In this document: piece after piece, positions 1 through 6,749 of the stretch | Numbering within the stretch: the first letter of the stretch is position 1 | Layout: each line of letters begins with the position of its first letter | NCBI GenBank assembly: GCA_938023885.1 | Contig: CALJCU010000408.1 | Coordinates: 1 to 10,961 of the forward strand | Source of the DNA: an uncultured Prevotella sp. | GTDB lineage: Bacteria > Bacteroidota > Bacteroidia > Bacteroidales > Bacteroidaceae | Length of the DNA: 10,961 bases | Direction of reading: 5' to 3' | Made by a program: the position numbers and the translations under genes | The notes under the pieces: model-generated | Database searches by the model: none | What the model was told of the DNA's origin: nothing | What the model saw: the letters and a program-made list of their open reading frames with translations, nothing else

Positions 1-568
1 CGTCACCGACACTGACGCTCCGCGGCACGCTCTCACCCGTCAGAGCCACTGTATTGAGGCTCGACGAACCATCGATAATCTTACCGTCCATCGGCACACG
101 CTCACCAGGACGCACAACGACCGTCTCACCGACTCTCACATCCTTCGGGTCGACAACACCTACCGCTCCGTTGTGCTCTACGTTGGCCGTGTCGGGGCGG
201 ATCTCCATCAGTGCCTTGATAGAATGCTTGCTCTTGTCCTCAGCATAATCTTCGAAGAGCTCGCCAACCTGGAAGAAAAGCATCACAAACACCGCCTCGG
301 GAAACTGCGGCTCTGCACCAGGAAGAAAACCGATGAGCAAGGCTCCTATCGTGGCAATGCACATAAGGAAGTCTTCATTGAACGGGTTCCGCTCCTTAAT
401 ACCTTCCTCCACTGCCTCGCCCATCACATCATAAGAGATGAGCAGGTAGGGTATGAGATACACAAGGAGCTGTGCCCAGACAGGCATCATAAACGTTTTC
501 GTCACCATCCATGCAACAGAGAGCAGCACAGCTGTAACCCCGATCCGTATCAAGAGTTTCTTATCCAT
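1..568 (-). CDS. Heavy-metal P1B-type ATPase (Zn/Cd exporter-like), N-terminal part, cut by window edge
   Basis: My translation of the minus strand from the ATG at 568 gives 189 codons with no stop before the left edge, so the gene is partial at its 3' end. The protein opens with hydrophobic segments (about residues 7-22 and 28-46), then a membrane pair near 65-83 and 91-103. It continues into the actuator domain, with the dephosphorylation motif TGES at 177-180 preceded by RPGERVPMDGKI (153-164). The segments ERNPFNEDFLM and FQVGELFEDYAEDKSKHSIKALM are typical of the ZntA/CadA subgroup, which exports Zn2+, Cd2+ or Pb2+ across the inner membrane. The N-terminus carries no CxxC metal-binding domain, unlike E. 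coli ZntA. The DKTG phosphorylation site and the CPC-type metal-binding motif would lie beyond the window, so metal specificity is inferred. It is transcribed divergently from the glp operon and seems functionally unrelated. Confidence 0.88.
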   Translation of the reverse strand, partial: MDKKLLIRIGVTAVLLSVAWMVTKTFMMPVWAQLLVYLIPYLLISYDVMGEAVEEGIKERNPFNEDFLMCIATIGALLIGFLPGAEPQFPEAVFVMLFFQVGELFEDYAEDKSKHSIKALMEIRPDTANVEHNGAVGVVDPKDVRVGETVVVRPGERVPMDGKIIDGSSSLNTVALTGESVPRSVSVGD

Positions 569-599
569 ATATAATTATTTTCTCTATTATTTGATGATG

Positions 600-607
600 C
601 AAAGTTA
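600..607 (-). promoter_or_regulatory. Candidate -7 box of the metal ATPase promoter
   Basis: Read on the minus strand, this is TAACTTTG, a match to the Bacteroidetes TAnnTTTG -7 element, 31 nt upstream of the ATPase start codon. No TTTG lies 19-20 nt further upstream, so the -33 half is poor. That would fit a regulated promoter, but it also lowers confidence. Confidence 0.45.
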
Positions 608-619
608 CTGAATAGTTGA

Positions 620-634
620 TGCAACTAAGTTGCA
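620..634. promoter_or_regulatory. 15-bp perfect palindrome, candidate operator (7-1-7)
   Basis: TGCAACT-A-AGTTGCA is a perfect inverted repeat with one central base. It sits 12 bp upstream of the candidate -7 box of the metal ATPase, in the spacer/-33 region, where a bound protein would block or remodel the promoter. The 7-1-7 geometry is that of Fur-family (Fur/Zur/PerR) boxes. MerR-family metal sensors also bind palindromes in promoter spacers. Which regulator binds, if any, is inference. Confidence 0.5.
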
Positions 635-642
635 AAGATATA

Positions 643-730
643 GTGCGGCGTTCGACAGAAGATCGTGCGACGTTCGACAGAAGATCGTGTGGTGTTCGAC
701 AGAAGATCGTGCGACGTTCGACAGAAGATA
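643..730. repeat. Four-copy 22-bp tandem repeat
   Basis: Four head-to-tail units of exactly 22 bp lie at 643-664, 665-686, 687-708 and 709-730. All share the core GTTCGACAGAAGATC, with a single difference at the last base of unit 4. They vary mainly in the first seven bases (GTGCGGC, GTGCGAC, GTGTGGT, GTGCGAC). The units abut with no spacers, and 22 is not a multiple of 3, so this is neither a CRISPR array nor coding sequence. It lies between the divergent ATPase and glpA promoters. Confidence 0.9.
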
Positions 731-850
731 ACATGAAACAACAATGGTTTTGACATAGGGTATCGCTGTTATTGACGTAGGGGCGTAGAAAAACATGGAC
801 AACGCATTGGAAACAATAAACATTATACCACAAGCAAAGACTAAACGAAA

Positions 851-868
851 GTTAAATAAAGTGTTAAA
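851..868 (+). promoter_or_regulatory. GTTAAA direct repeat upstream of the glpA promoter, candidate activator site
   Basis: GTTAAA occurs at 851-856 and 863-868, 12 bp apart start to start (about one helical turn), ending 13 bp before the -33 TTTG. The glpT promoter has GTTAAA at exactly the same two distances. This supports a shared binding site for a regulator, whose identity is unknown. Confidence 0.5.
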
Positions 869-881
869 ACGGTGATAATAT

Positions 882-912
882 TTTGAACCGAAACCCATTT
901 TCCCTAATTTTG
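882..912 (+). promoter_or_regulatory. Bacteroidetes-type promoter of the glp operon
   Basis: TTTG at 882-885, a 19-nt spacer, then TAATTTTG at 905-912 match the Bacteroidetes primary-sigma consensus TTTG-N19-TAnnTTTG without deviation. Transcription would start near 919-921, giving a leader of roughly 48 nt before glpA. The leader includes the segment TATAGAAATC (941-950), also found in the glpT leader. Confidence 0.85.
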
Positions 913-967
913 TTTTCACAAAGAAAGAACAGGACCTATATATAGAAATCAAAACACAAATCACAAT

Positions 968-2599
968 ATGATGGACAAGATTCTCAAAGATGAATATGAT
1001 GTGATCATCATTGGTGGCGGTATCACCGGAGCCGGAACGGCACGGGACTGTGCACGCCGCGGAATGAAAGTCCTTCTCGTCGAGAAACGCGACTTCACCA
1101 ACGGCGCTACAGGCCGTAACCACGGCCTGCTCCATAGTGGTGCCCGCTATGCCGTCACTGACCAAGAGTCGGCGCGCGAGTGCATCAAAGAGAACATAAC
1201 GCTCCGCCGTGTGGCTCGTCATTGTGTAGAAGAGACCGACGGTCTCTTCATCACGCTGCCTGAAGACAGTCTTGACTATCAGAAGAATTTTGTCGACGCT
1301 TGCCGCCGCGCCGGTATCCGTGCTGACATCATCTCCCCCGAAGAGGCCAGGCGCATTGAACCTGCCGTCAACCCCGCGCTCATCGGCGCCGTACGCGTGC
1401 CCGATGCCTCCATCGATCCTTTCCGGCTCACCACAGCCAACATCATCGATGCCAAACACCATGGTGCAGAGGTCTTCACCTACGAAGAGGTCATTGGCTT
1501 CGTCATAGAGAACGGCGTGATGAAAGGGGTGAAGTTACGCAACAACCGCACAGGTGAGGAGGCCGAGGTCCACTGCCGTCTCGTCATCAACGCTGCCGGT
1601 ATCTGGGGCCAGCCCGTGGCACAGTTGGCAGGCATCAAGATAAACATGTTCCCCGCCAAGGGCACCCTGCTCGTCTTCGGCCACCGCGTCAACCACATGG
1701 TGCTGAACCGCTGCCGCAAGCCCGCCAACGGCGATATTCTCGTCCCCGACGATGCGGTGTGCGTTATCGGCACGACGAGTGACCGTGTGCCGTTCGATCA
1801 GATTGACGACATGCGCGCCACACCCGAAGAAGTGGACCTGATGATCCGCGAAGGCATGCACCTCGCGCCGAGCCTTGCTACGACACGCATCATCCGTGCC
1901 TATGCCGGCGTGCGTCCGTTGGTGGCAGCCGACAATGACCCGTCAGGGCGAAATATCAGCCGTGGCATCGTGTTGCTCGACCATGAGAAACGCGACGGAC
2001 TGAAAGGGTTCATCACCATCACGGGCGGCAAGATGATGACTTACCGGCTCATGGCAGAGAGAGCCGCCGACCTCGTCTGTGAGAAGCTCGGCATTGACAA
2101 GAAATGTGATACGGCCGTAGTGCCGCTGCCCGGATCGGAGGAGAGCGACAGTGAGATAAAGACAGAGATGCACAATGACATCTTCAGCGACCCCGTGGCA
2201 TCGACAAGCCGCTTCGCGGAGATAGGCCGTCACGGCACATTCACCAAAGAGATACCTCATGAGACGATAGAGGACCGCGCCCTCGTCTGCGAGTGTGAAG
2301 AGGTGAGTGTCGGCGAGGTGAAGTTTGCCATCGACAAGCTCCACGTCCATAATCTCATCAACCTGCGCCGCCGCACACGCATCGGCATGGGCACATGTCA
2401 GGGCGAGCTCTGCGCCTGCCGCGCTTCTTGCGTGCTCTGCCAGCTCAGTCATACAGCGCCAAAAGATGCACTTAACGATCTCAGCGCGTTCATGCAGGAG
2501 CGCTGGAAGGGCATGCGGCCCGTGGCCTGGGGCGACACGCTGAAAGAAAACCAGTTGACGCTGAAGATCTATCAAGAACTGTGTGGACTAAATGCTTGA
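968..2599 (+). CDS. glpA: Anaerobic glycerol-3-phosphate dehydrogenase, large catalytic subunit A
   Basis: This 543-residue protein (E. coli GlpA is about 542) oxidises sn-glycerol-3-phosphate to dihydroxyacetone phosphate as the FAD subunit of the GlpABC complex at the inner membrane. The dinucleotide-binding motif GGGITGAG is at 16-23, followed by the acidic residue E40 expected to bind FAD ribose. R316 (GVRP) and K355 (ITGGKMM) correspond to substrate-phosphate residues known in the related GlpD. The C-terminal BFD-like domain carries C441 and C443 (CEC) and C477 and C482 (CQGELC), a typical [2Fe-2S] ligand set. Further cysteines at 484, 488 and 491 extend this cluster-rich end. Two ATGs stand side by side (968 and 971); either may be used. 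It is first in the operon and overlaps glpB by 8 nt, suggesting translational coupling. Confidence 0.97.
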   Translation: MMDKILKDEYDVIIIGGGITGAGTARDCARRGMKVLLVEKRDFTNGATGRNHGLLHSGARYAVTDQESARECIKENITLRRVARHCVEETDGLFITLPEDSLDYQKNFVDACRRAGIRADIISPEEARRIEPAVNPALIGAVRVPDASIDPFRLTTANIIDAKHHGAEVFTYEEVIGFVIENGVMKGVKLRNNRTGEEAEVHCRLVINAAGIWGQPVAQLAGIKINMFPAKGTLLVFGHRVNHMVLNRCRKPANGDILVPDDAVCVIGTTSDRVPFDQIDDMRATPEEVDLMIREGMHLAPSLATTRIIRAYAGVRPLVAADNDPSGRNISRGIVLLDHEKRDGLKGFITITGGKMMTYRLMAERAADLVCEKLGIDKKCDTAVVPLPGSEESDSEIKTEMHNDIFSDPVASTSRFAEIGRHGTFTKEIPHETIEDRALVCECEEVSVGEVKFAIDKLHVHNLINLRRRTRIGMGTCQGELCACRASCVLCQLSHTAPKDALNDLSAFMQERWKGMRPVAWGDTLKENQLTLKIYQELCGLNA

Positions 2600-3866
2600 C
2601 AAGATGAAATTTGATACTATTATAATAGGTGGCGGACTGAGCGGCCTCACATGCGGCATAGTCCTCGCCAAAGCAGGACAGAATGTAGCCATAGTCAGTG
2701 CCGGACAAAGCAACTTGCACTTCACCTCCGGATCTCTCAGTCTTATAGGCTATAAGGACGGGCAAGAGGTCAAGGATCCCTTAGGGGCTCTTGGACAGTT
2801 ACCCGAGACACATCCTTACCGGAAAATCAGCAACCCCGACATCCTCGCCGACCAGGCACGCAAGCTCCTGGAAGAAGCGGGCATCAAGATGCAGGGCGAC
2901 AACCATCAAAACCACTACCGCCTGTCACCTACAGGCAAACTCATCCCTGCATGGCTGACGATGGACGGTCTCTTCACAGTAAACAACGCTGAGGAACTGA
3001 AGGGCAAGCATATCTGTTTAGGCAACATCACCGGGTTTCTCGACTTTCCGGTTCCCTATCTTGTCGCCGCATTACGTGAGTACGGAGCAGAGGTAGAACC
3101 TTGCACTGTCACCACCCCGCTCTTGGAGCACGCCCGTCAGAGCCCGTCGGAGATGCGTGCCACAAATATTGCCAATTATCTCGCTGACGACGAGAACGTA
3201 AAAGAAATGGCTGGAGCACTGAAGAAAGTCTTACCTAGGGAGACAGACCTGATTCTTCTGCCTGCCGTGTTGGGTATAGCCAATGATCACGCTGCCTCAC
3301 TCTTGCAGCAACTGCTCCCCGCAGAGACTAAGTTTGTCGCCACCATGCCGCCTTCGGTACCAGGCACACGCATTCAGACTTTGCTTCGCCAGTATTTCCA
3401 AAAACTCGGCGGCACATTGCTCCCCAACGACACTGTGGTCAAAGGCGAGCTAAAGAACAACCATGTAGAGCGAGTCTATACAGAGAACCTAAACGAGACA
3501 CCACTCGAAGCCGGCAACTTCGTACTTGCTGCCGGATCGTTTCTCGACGGAGGCATGGCATCCAACTACGACGGTATCTTCGAGCCAGTCTTCCGCCTTG
3601 ACGTAGAAGGGAGCAACAAACGGACAGACTGGACCACAGACAAGCTCTTCGACCGTCAGCCTTATCAGTCGTACGGAGTCAAGACCGACAGCCTCCTCCT
3701 CGTCAGCAAAGATAATACTGTGGTAAATAATATGTACGCCATCGGTTCCATCCTGAGCGGCAACGACCCGCGGATGGCGACATCGACAGGCATCGACCTG
3801 CTCACGGCACTTTCCGTAGCGAAGATCATCACGGACACGTGTGCGGACAACAACACCAACAAATAG
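2592..3866 (+). CDS. glpB: Anaerobic glycerol-3-phosphate dehydrogenase, subunit B
   Basis: This 424-residue flavoprotein (E. coli GlpB is about 419) belongs to the GlpABC complex and is thought to link the catalytic GlpA to GlpC and the membrane. The N-terminal Rossmann motif IIIGGGLSG (10-18) binds the flavin. GQSNLHFTSGSLSLIG (38-53) and the C-terminal AIGSILSGNDPRMATSTGID segment are characteristic of GlpB. The ATG at 2592 overlaps the end of glpA by 8 nt. A second in-frame ATG at 2604 gives MKFDTIIIGGGLSG, which lines up with the MRFDT start of E. coli GlpB as I recall it, so 2604 may be the true start. glpC follows after 12 nt. Confidence 0.95.
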   Translation: MLDKMKFDTIIIGGGLSGLTCGIVLAKAGQNVAIVSAGQSNLHFTSGSLSLIGYKDGQEVKDPLGALGQLPETHPYRKISNPDILADQARKLLEEAGIKMQGDNHQNHYRLSPTGKLIPAWLTMDGLFTVNNAEELKGKHICLGNITGFLDFPVPYLVAALREYGAEVEPCTVTTPLLEHARQSPSEMRATNIANYLADDENVKEMAGALKKVLPRETDLILLPAVLGIANDHAASLLQQLLPAETKFVATMPPSVPGTRIQTLLRQYFQKLGGTLLPNDTVVKGELKNNHVERVYTENLNETPLEAGNFVLAAGSFLDGGMASNYDGIFEPVFRLDVEGSNKRTDWTTDKLFDRQPYQSYGVKTDSLLLVSKDNTVVNNMYAIGSILSGNDPRMATSTGIDLLTALSVAKIITDTCADNNTNK

Positions 3867-3878
3867 AAGATTACAGCT

Positions 3879-5135
3879 ATGCAAGATAAGATTCAGTTTT
3901 TCAATCTCAGCGTCCACGACTATGAGCAATGTCTGAAGTGCAGCATCTGCACCGTCTATTGCCCAGTCTCCACCGTGGAGCCTGAATATCCCGGCCCCAA
4001 GCATGCCGGCCCCGACTTGCTGCGCTATCGGCTGAAAGACCCTGACTTCTTCAACGAGACACTCAAGCTCTGCCTCAACTGCAAACGCTGTGAAGTGGCT
4101 TGTCCGCACGGTGTCAAGGTCGGCGACATCATTCAGGCGGCCCGCATCGAGTACAGCACCCACTCGCCAAGCCTGCGCGACCGCATGCTCGCCAACACCG
4201 ACTTCGTCGGCTCTATGGCCACACTGGTGGCACCGCTGACCAACTTCTTCCTCGGACTGAAACCCGCCAAGGTGGTGCTCGACAAAGTGATGAAGATTGA
4301 CCAGCACCGGCAGTTCCCTGCTTATTCAGGGACGAAATTCGAGACATGGTTCCATCGTCATGCCGAGGCTGAACAAGAAAGCTACAGCCGCTTCGTGAGC
4401 TATTTCCACGGATGCTACGTCAACTACAACTTCCCGAAACTCGGTCAGGACTTTGTCAAGATCATGAACGCCTGCGGCTATGGCGTCCATCTTTTGGAGA
4501 AAGAGAAATGCTGTGGTGTGGCACTCATCGCCAACGGTCTCTCCGGCCAGGCGAAGAAGCAGGGTGAAGTCAATATCTCGTCCATGCAGAAAGCCGTGGA
4601 AGCCGACAATGAGGCCGTGCTTACCACAAGCTCCACATGCACCTTTACCATGCGCGACGAATACAAGGACCTCCTGAAGATTGACAACGGCAAAGTGCGC
4701 AACCACCTGATGCTCGCCACCCGCTTCCTCTGCCAGAAGATTGACGAGGGCAAGCTTAAGCTCGCCTTCCGCAAGGATTTCCATAAGAAAGTAGCCTACC
4801 ACACCGCCTGTCACATGGAACGGATGGGGTGGAGCATCTATTCCATCCAGTTGCTGAAGATGATACCGGGGCTCGATCTCACCATCCTTGAGAGTCACTG
4901 CTGCGGCATCGCCGGCACCTACGGATTCAAGAAAGAGAACTATGAGCGCTCGCAAAAGATCGGTGCCCCACTCTTTGCACAGATCAGGGAAGTCAACCCC
5001 GACAGCATCGCCACCGACTGTGAGACCTGCAAATGGCAGATTGAGATGTCGACCGGCTATCCCGTCGACAACCCCATCTCGATCCTTGCCGAAGCACTCG
5101 ACGTGAAAGAGACACACAAGCTGAATGAAAAATAG
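3879..5135 (+). CDS. glpC: Anaerobic glycerol-3-phosphate dehydrogenase, Fe-S subunit C
   Basis: This 418-residue protein (E. coli GlpC is about 396) anchors the GlpABC dehydrogenase to the membrane and passes electrons to quinone. Two [4Fe-4S] ferredoxin motifs lie near the N-terminus: C18-C21-C24-C28 (CLKCSICTVYCP) and C65-C68-C71-C75 (CLNCKRCEVACP). Two CCG domains of the heterodisulfide-reductase type follow, one with C179 and C211-C212-G (KCCGVA), the other with C311, C341-C342-G (HCCGIAGTYG) and C381/C384. There are no strong transmembrane helices, which fits peripheral membrane association in this family. It starts 12 nt after glpB, and glpK follows after 44 nt. Confidence 0.96.
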   Translation: MQDKIQFFNLSVHDYEQCLKCSICTVYCPVSTVEPEYPGPKHAGPDLLRYRLKDPDFFNETLKLCLNCKRCEVACPHGVKVGDIIQAARIEYSTHSPSLRDRMLANTDFVGSMATLVAPLTNFFLGLKPAKVVLDKVMKIDQHRQFPAYSGTKFETWFHRHAEAEQESYSRFVSYFHGCYVNYNFPKLGQDFVKIMNACGYGVHLLEKEKCCGVALIANGLSGQAKKQGEVNISSMQKAVEADNEAVLTTSSTCTFTMRDEYKDLLKIDNGKVRNHLMLATRFLCQKIDEGKLKLAFRKDFHKKVAYHTACHMERMGWSIYSIQLLKMIPGLDLTILESHCCGIAGTYGFKKENYERSQKIGAPLFAQIREVNPDSIATDCETCKWQIEMSTGYPVDNPISILAEALDVKETHKLNEK

Positions 5136-5149
5136 AGACCATTCATAAT

Positions 5150-5162
5150 TGATTACTAATCA
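5150..5162. promoter_or_regulatory. 13-bp perfect palindrome in the glpC-glpK gap
   Basis: TGATTA-C-TAATCA is a perfect inverted repeat with one central base, in the 44-nt gap between glpC and glpK, 18 nt before the glpK start. It is short and A/T-rich, so it could be an operator, a weak RNA hairpin or chance. No consensus promoter lies beside it. Confidence 0.3.
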
Positions 5163-5179
5163 CTTAAAGACTTGAAACT

Positions 5180-6673
5180 ATGGAAGAGAAAAAGTACATT
5201 CTTGCGCTCGACCAGGGGACAACCAGCTCACGCGCCATCGTTTTCGACCATAACGGTCAGATCTGCAGCGTAGCCCAGAAAGAATTCACACAGTACTTCC
5301 CCAAGCCGGGCTGGGTGGAGCACAACCCTAATGAAATCTGGTCGTCAGAGGCTTCTGTCATCGCCGAAGCCATCTCAGCCATCGACATCAACGGTCTCGA
5401 CATTGCCGCCATCGGCATCACCAACCAGCGTGAGACGACCATCGTGTGGGATGTGGATACGGAAGAACCTATCTACAACGCCATCGTCTGGCAGGACCGT
5501 CGCACGGCTGAGTTCTGCGACAAGCTGAAAGCTCAAGGGCTCGTGGATAAGATCCGCGAGAGGACCGGTCTGATCATCGACGCTTACTTCAGTGGCACGA
5601 AAATCAAATGGATCCTCGACAACGTACCCGGTGCCCGCGAGCGTGCAGAGAAAGGCAAACTGCGTTTCGGTAATGTCGACTCATGGCTTATCTGGCGCCT
5701 CACACGCGGTGAGATTCACTGCACGGATGTGACGAATGCCAGCCGCACCATGTTGTTCAATATCCATACCCTCCGGTGGGATGATGACCTGCTCAAGCTT
5801 CTCGACATTCCCCGTAGTATGATGCCGGAGGTGAGGTCCTGCTCAGAGGTCTACGGTCACACGAAGACTACCATCTTCGCTCATGAGGTGCCTATCGCCG
5901 GTATCGCCGGTGACCAGCAGAGTGCCCTCTTCGGCCAGATGTGTCTCACGCCGGGATCTATCAAGAACACTTACGGCACAGGATGCTTTGTCATGCTGAA
6001 CATCGGTGACAAGCCCTTGCTCTCCAAGAACAACCTGCTCACCACCGTGGCGTGGAAGATCGGTGATAAAGTGAAATATGCCCTTGAGGGTTCTATCTAT
6101 GTAGGCGGCAGCGTCGTTCAGTGGCTGCGTGACGGCCTCGGATTCATCAAGAGCAGTAGTGAGATTGAGGAGCTTGCCTCCTCTGTGCCCGACAGTGGCG
6201 GCGTAATCTTCGTACCGGCTCTCACCGGTCTTGCCGCTCCCTATTGGGATCAGTACGCACGCGGCACCATCGTAGGCATCACCCGTGGCACGACACGCGC
6301 TCATATCGCCCGTGCAGCTCTCGACGGTATTGCCTTCCAGACTTACGACATTGCTCAGGCTATGGCTAAGGACATGGGTGCTCCGCTGACAGAGTTGAAA
6401 GTCGATGGCGGCGCTTCGCGCAACAATCTGCTCATGCAGTTCCAGGCTAACCTGCTCGGCATCCCGGTGGTACGTCCGAAGATTACGGAAACAACAGCTC
6501 TCGGTGCTGCTTACCTCGCAGGTCTCGCAGTAGGTTTCTGGAAAGATATCGACGAGATTAAGAGTCAGTGGCAGGTGGAGCGCACCTTCGAGCCTGTGCC
6601 TGAGAACGACGAGATCAAGGCTGCCAAGAACGGATGGGCTGATGCTATACAGAGAACACTGACACATAAATAA
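5180..6673 (+). CDS. glpK: Glycerol kinase
   Basis: This 497-residue FGGY-family kinase (E. coli GlpK is about 502) phosphorylates glycerol with ATP to sn-glycerol-3-phosphate, trapping it in the cytoplasm and feeding GlpABC. The N-terminal phosphate-binding motif DQGTTSSRAIVFD is at 11-23. RETT (84-87), WQDRRT (104-109), the FGGY signature YFSGTKIKWILDN (136-148) and GIAGDQQSALFGQ (241-253, with the catalytic aspartate D245) follow in order. GTGCF (266-270), the second signature GGASRNNLLMQFQANLLGIPV (410-430) and TTALGAAYLAG complete it. In E. coli a glycine-rich GTR loop just before the GIAGDQQ motif binds the inhibitor fructose-1,6-bisphosphate. Here that stretch reads GHTKTTIFAHEVP, without the arginine, so this inhibition is probably absent. 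glpF lies 76 nt downstream across a stem-loop. Confidence 0.98.
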   Translation: MEEKKYILALDQGTTSSRAIVFDHNGQICSVAQKEFTQYFPKPGWVEHNPNEIWSSEASVIAEAISAIDINGLDIAAIGITNQRETTIVWDVDTEEPIYNAIVWQDRRTAEFCDKLKAQGLVDKIRERTGLIIDAYFSGTKIKWILDNVPGARERAEKGKLRFGNVDSWLIWRLTRGEIHCTDVTNASRTMLFNIHTLRWDDDLLKLLDIPRSMMPEVRSCSEVYGHTKTTIFAHEVPIAGIAGDQQSALFGQMCLTPGSIKNTYGTGCFVMLNIGDKPLLSKNNLLTTVAWKIGDKVKYALEGSIYVGGSVVQWLRDGLGFIKSSSEIEELASSVPDSGGVIFVPALTGLAAPYWDQYARGTIVGITRGTTRAHIARAALDGIAFQTYDIAQAMAKDMGAPLTELKVDGGASRNNLLMQFQANLLGIPVVRPKITETTALGAAYLAGLAVGFWKDIDEIKSQWQVERTFEPVPENDEIKAAKNGWADAIQRTLTHK

Positions 6674-6681
6674 AGGTGAAA

Positions 6682-6704
6682 GCTCCCCCTGTCCAAGGGG
6701 GAGC
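6682..6704 (+). repeat. Perfect 9-bp stem-loop between glpK and glpF
   Basis: GCTCCCCCT and AGGGGGAGC are perfect complements separated by the 5-nt loop GTCCA, starting 8 nt after the glpK stop codon. The hairpin is very G/C-rich but has no T-run after it, so it is a poor intrinsic terminator. It more likely stabilises or partly attenuates the transcript between glpK and glpF. C-run/G-run palindromes of this kind are common intergenic elements in Bacteroidetes genomes (general recollection). Confidence 0.7.
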
Positions 6705-6749
6705 GGAACTAAACAACAACTATAATATCAACTATAAAACTAAAGAACT

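Larger units (their letters stand above)
569..967. other. Divergent intergenic region between metal ATPase and glpA
   Basis: This gene-free stretch holds, left to right: the ATPase leader and -7 box, the 15-bp palindrome (620-634), the 22-bp tandem repeat (643-730), two TTGACRTAGGG copies at 750-760 and 772-782, and the glpA promoter with its GTTAAA repeats (851-912). Minus-strand reading frames cross it, but they have no family signature and are built from the tandem repeat, so I call no gene here. Confidence 0.7.

Noticed and set aside
173..574. 133-codon plus-strand frame at the left edge
   Set aside because: It is antisense to the metal ATPase, whose conserved actuator motifs show that the minus strand is coding.
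643..730. CRISPR-like array
   Set aside because: The 22-bp units abut directly with no unique spacers, and no cas genes are present.
605..1462. 285-codon minus-strand frame across glpA and the intergenic region
   Set aside because: Its first part is antisense to glpA and its end is read through the 22-bp tandem repeat; no family signature and no sensible promoter.
5843..6667. 274-codon minus-strand frame inside glpK
   Set aside because: It is a shadow of glpK, which has complete FGGY-kinase motifs on the plus strand.
6682..6704. Intrinsic terminator between glpK and glpF
   Set aside because: The stem is strong but the following bases are GGAACTAAACAAC with no T-tract, and glpF belongs to the same functional run.
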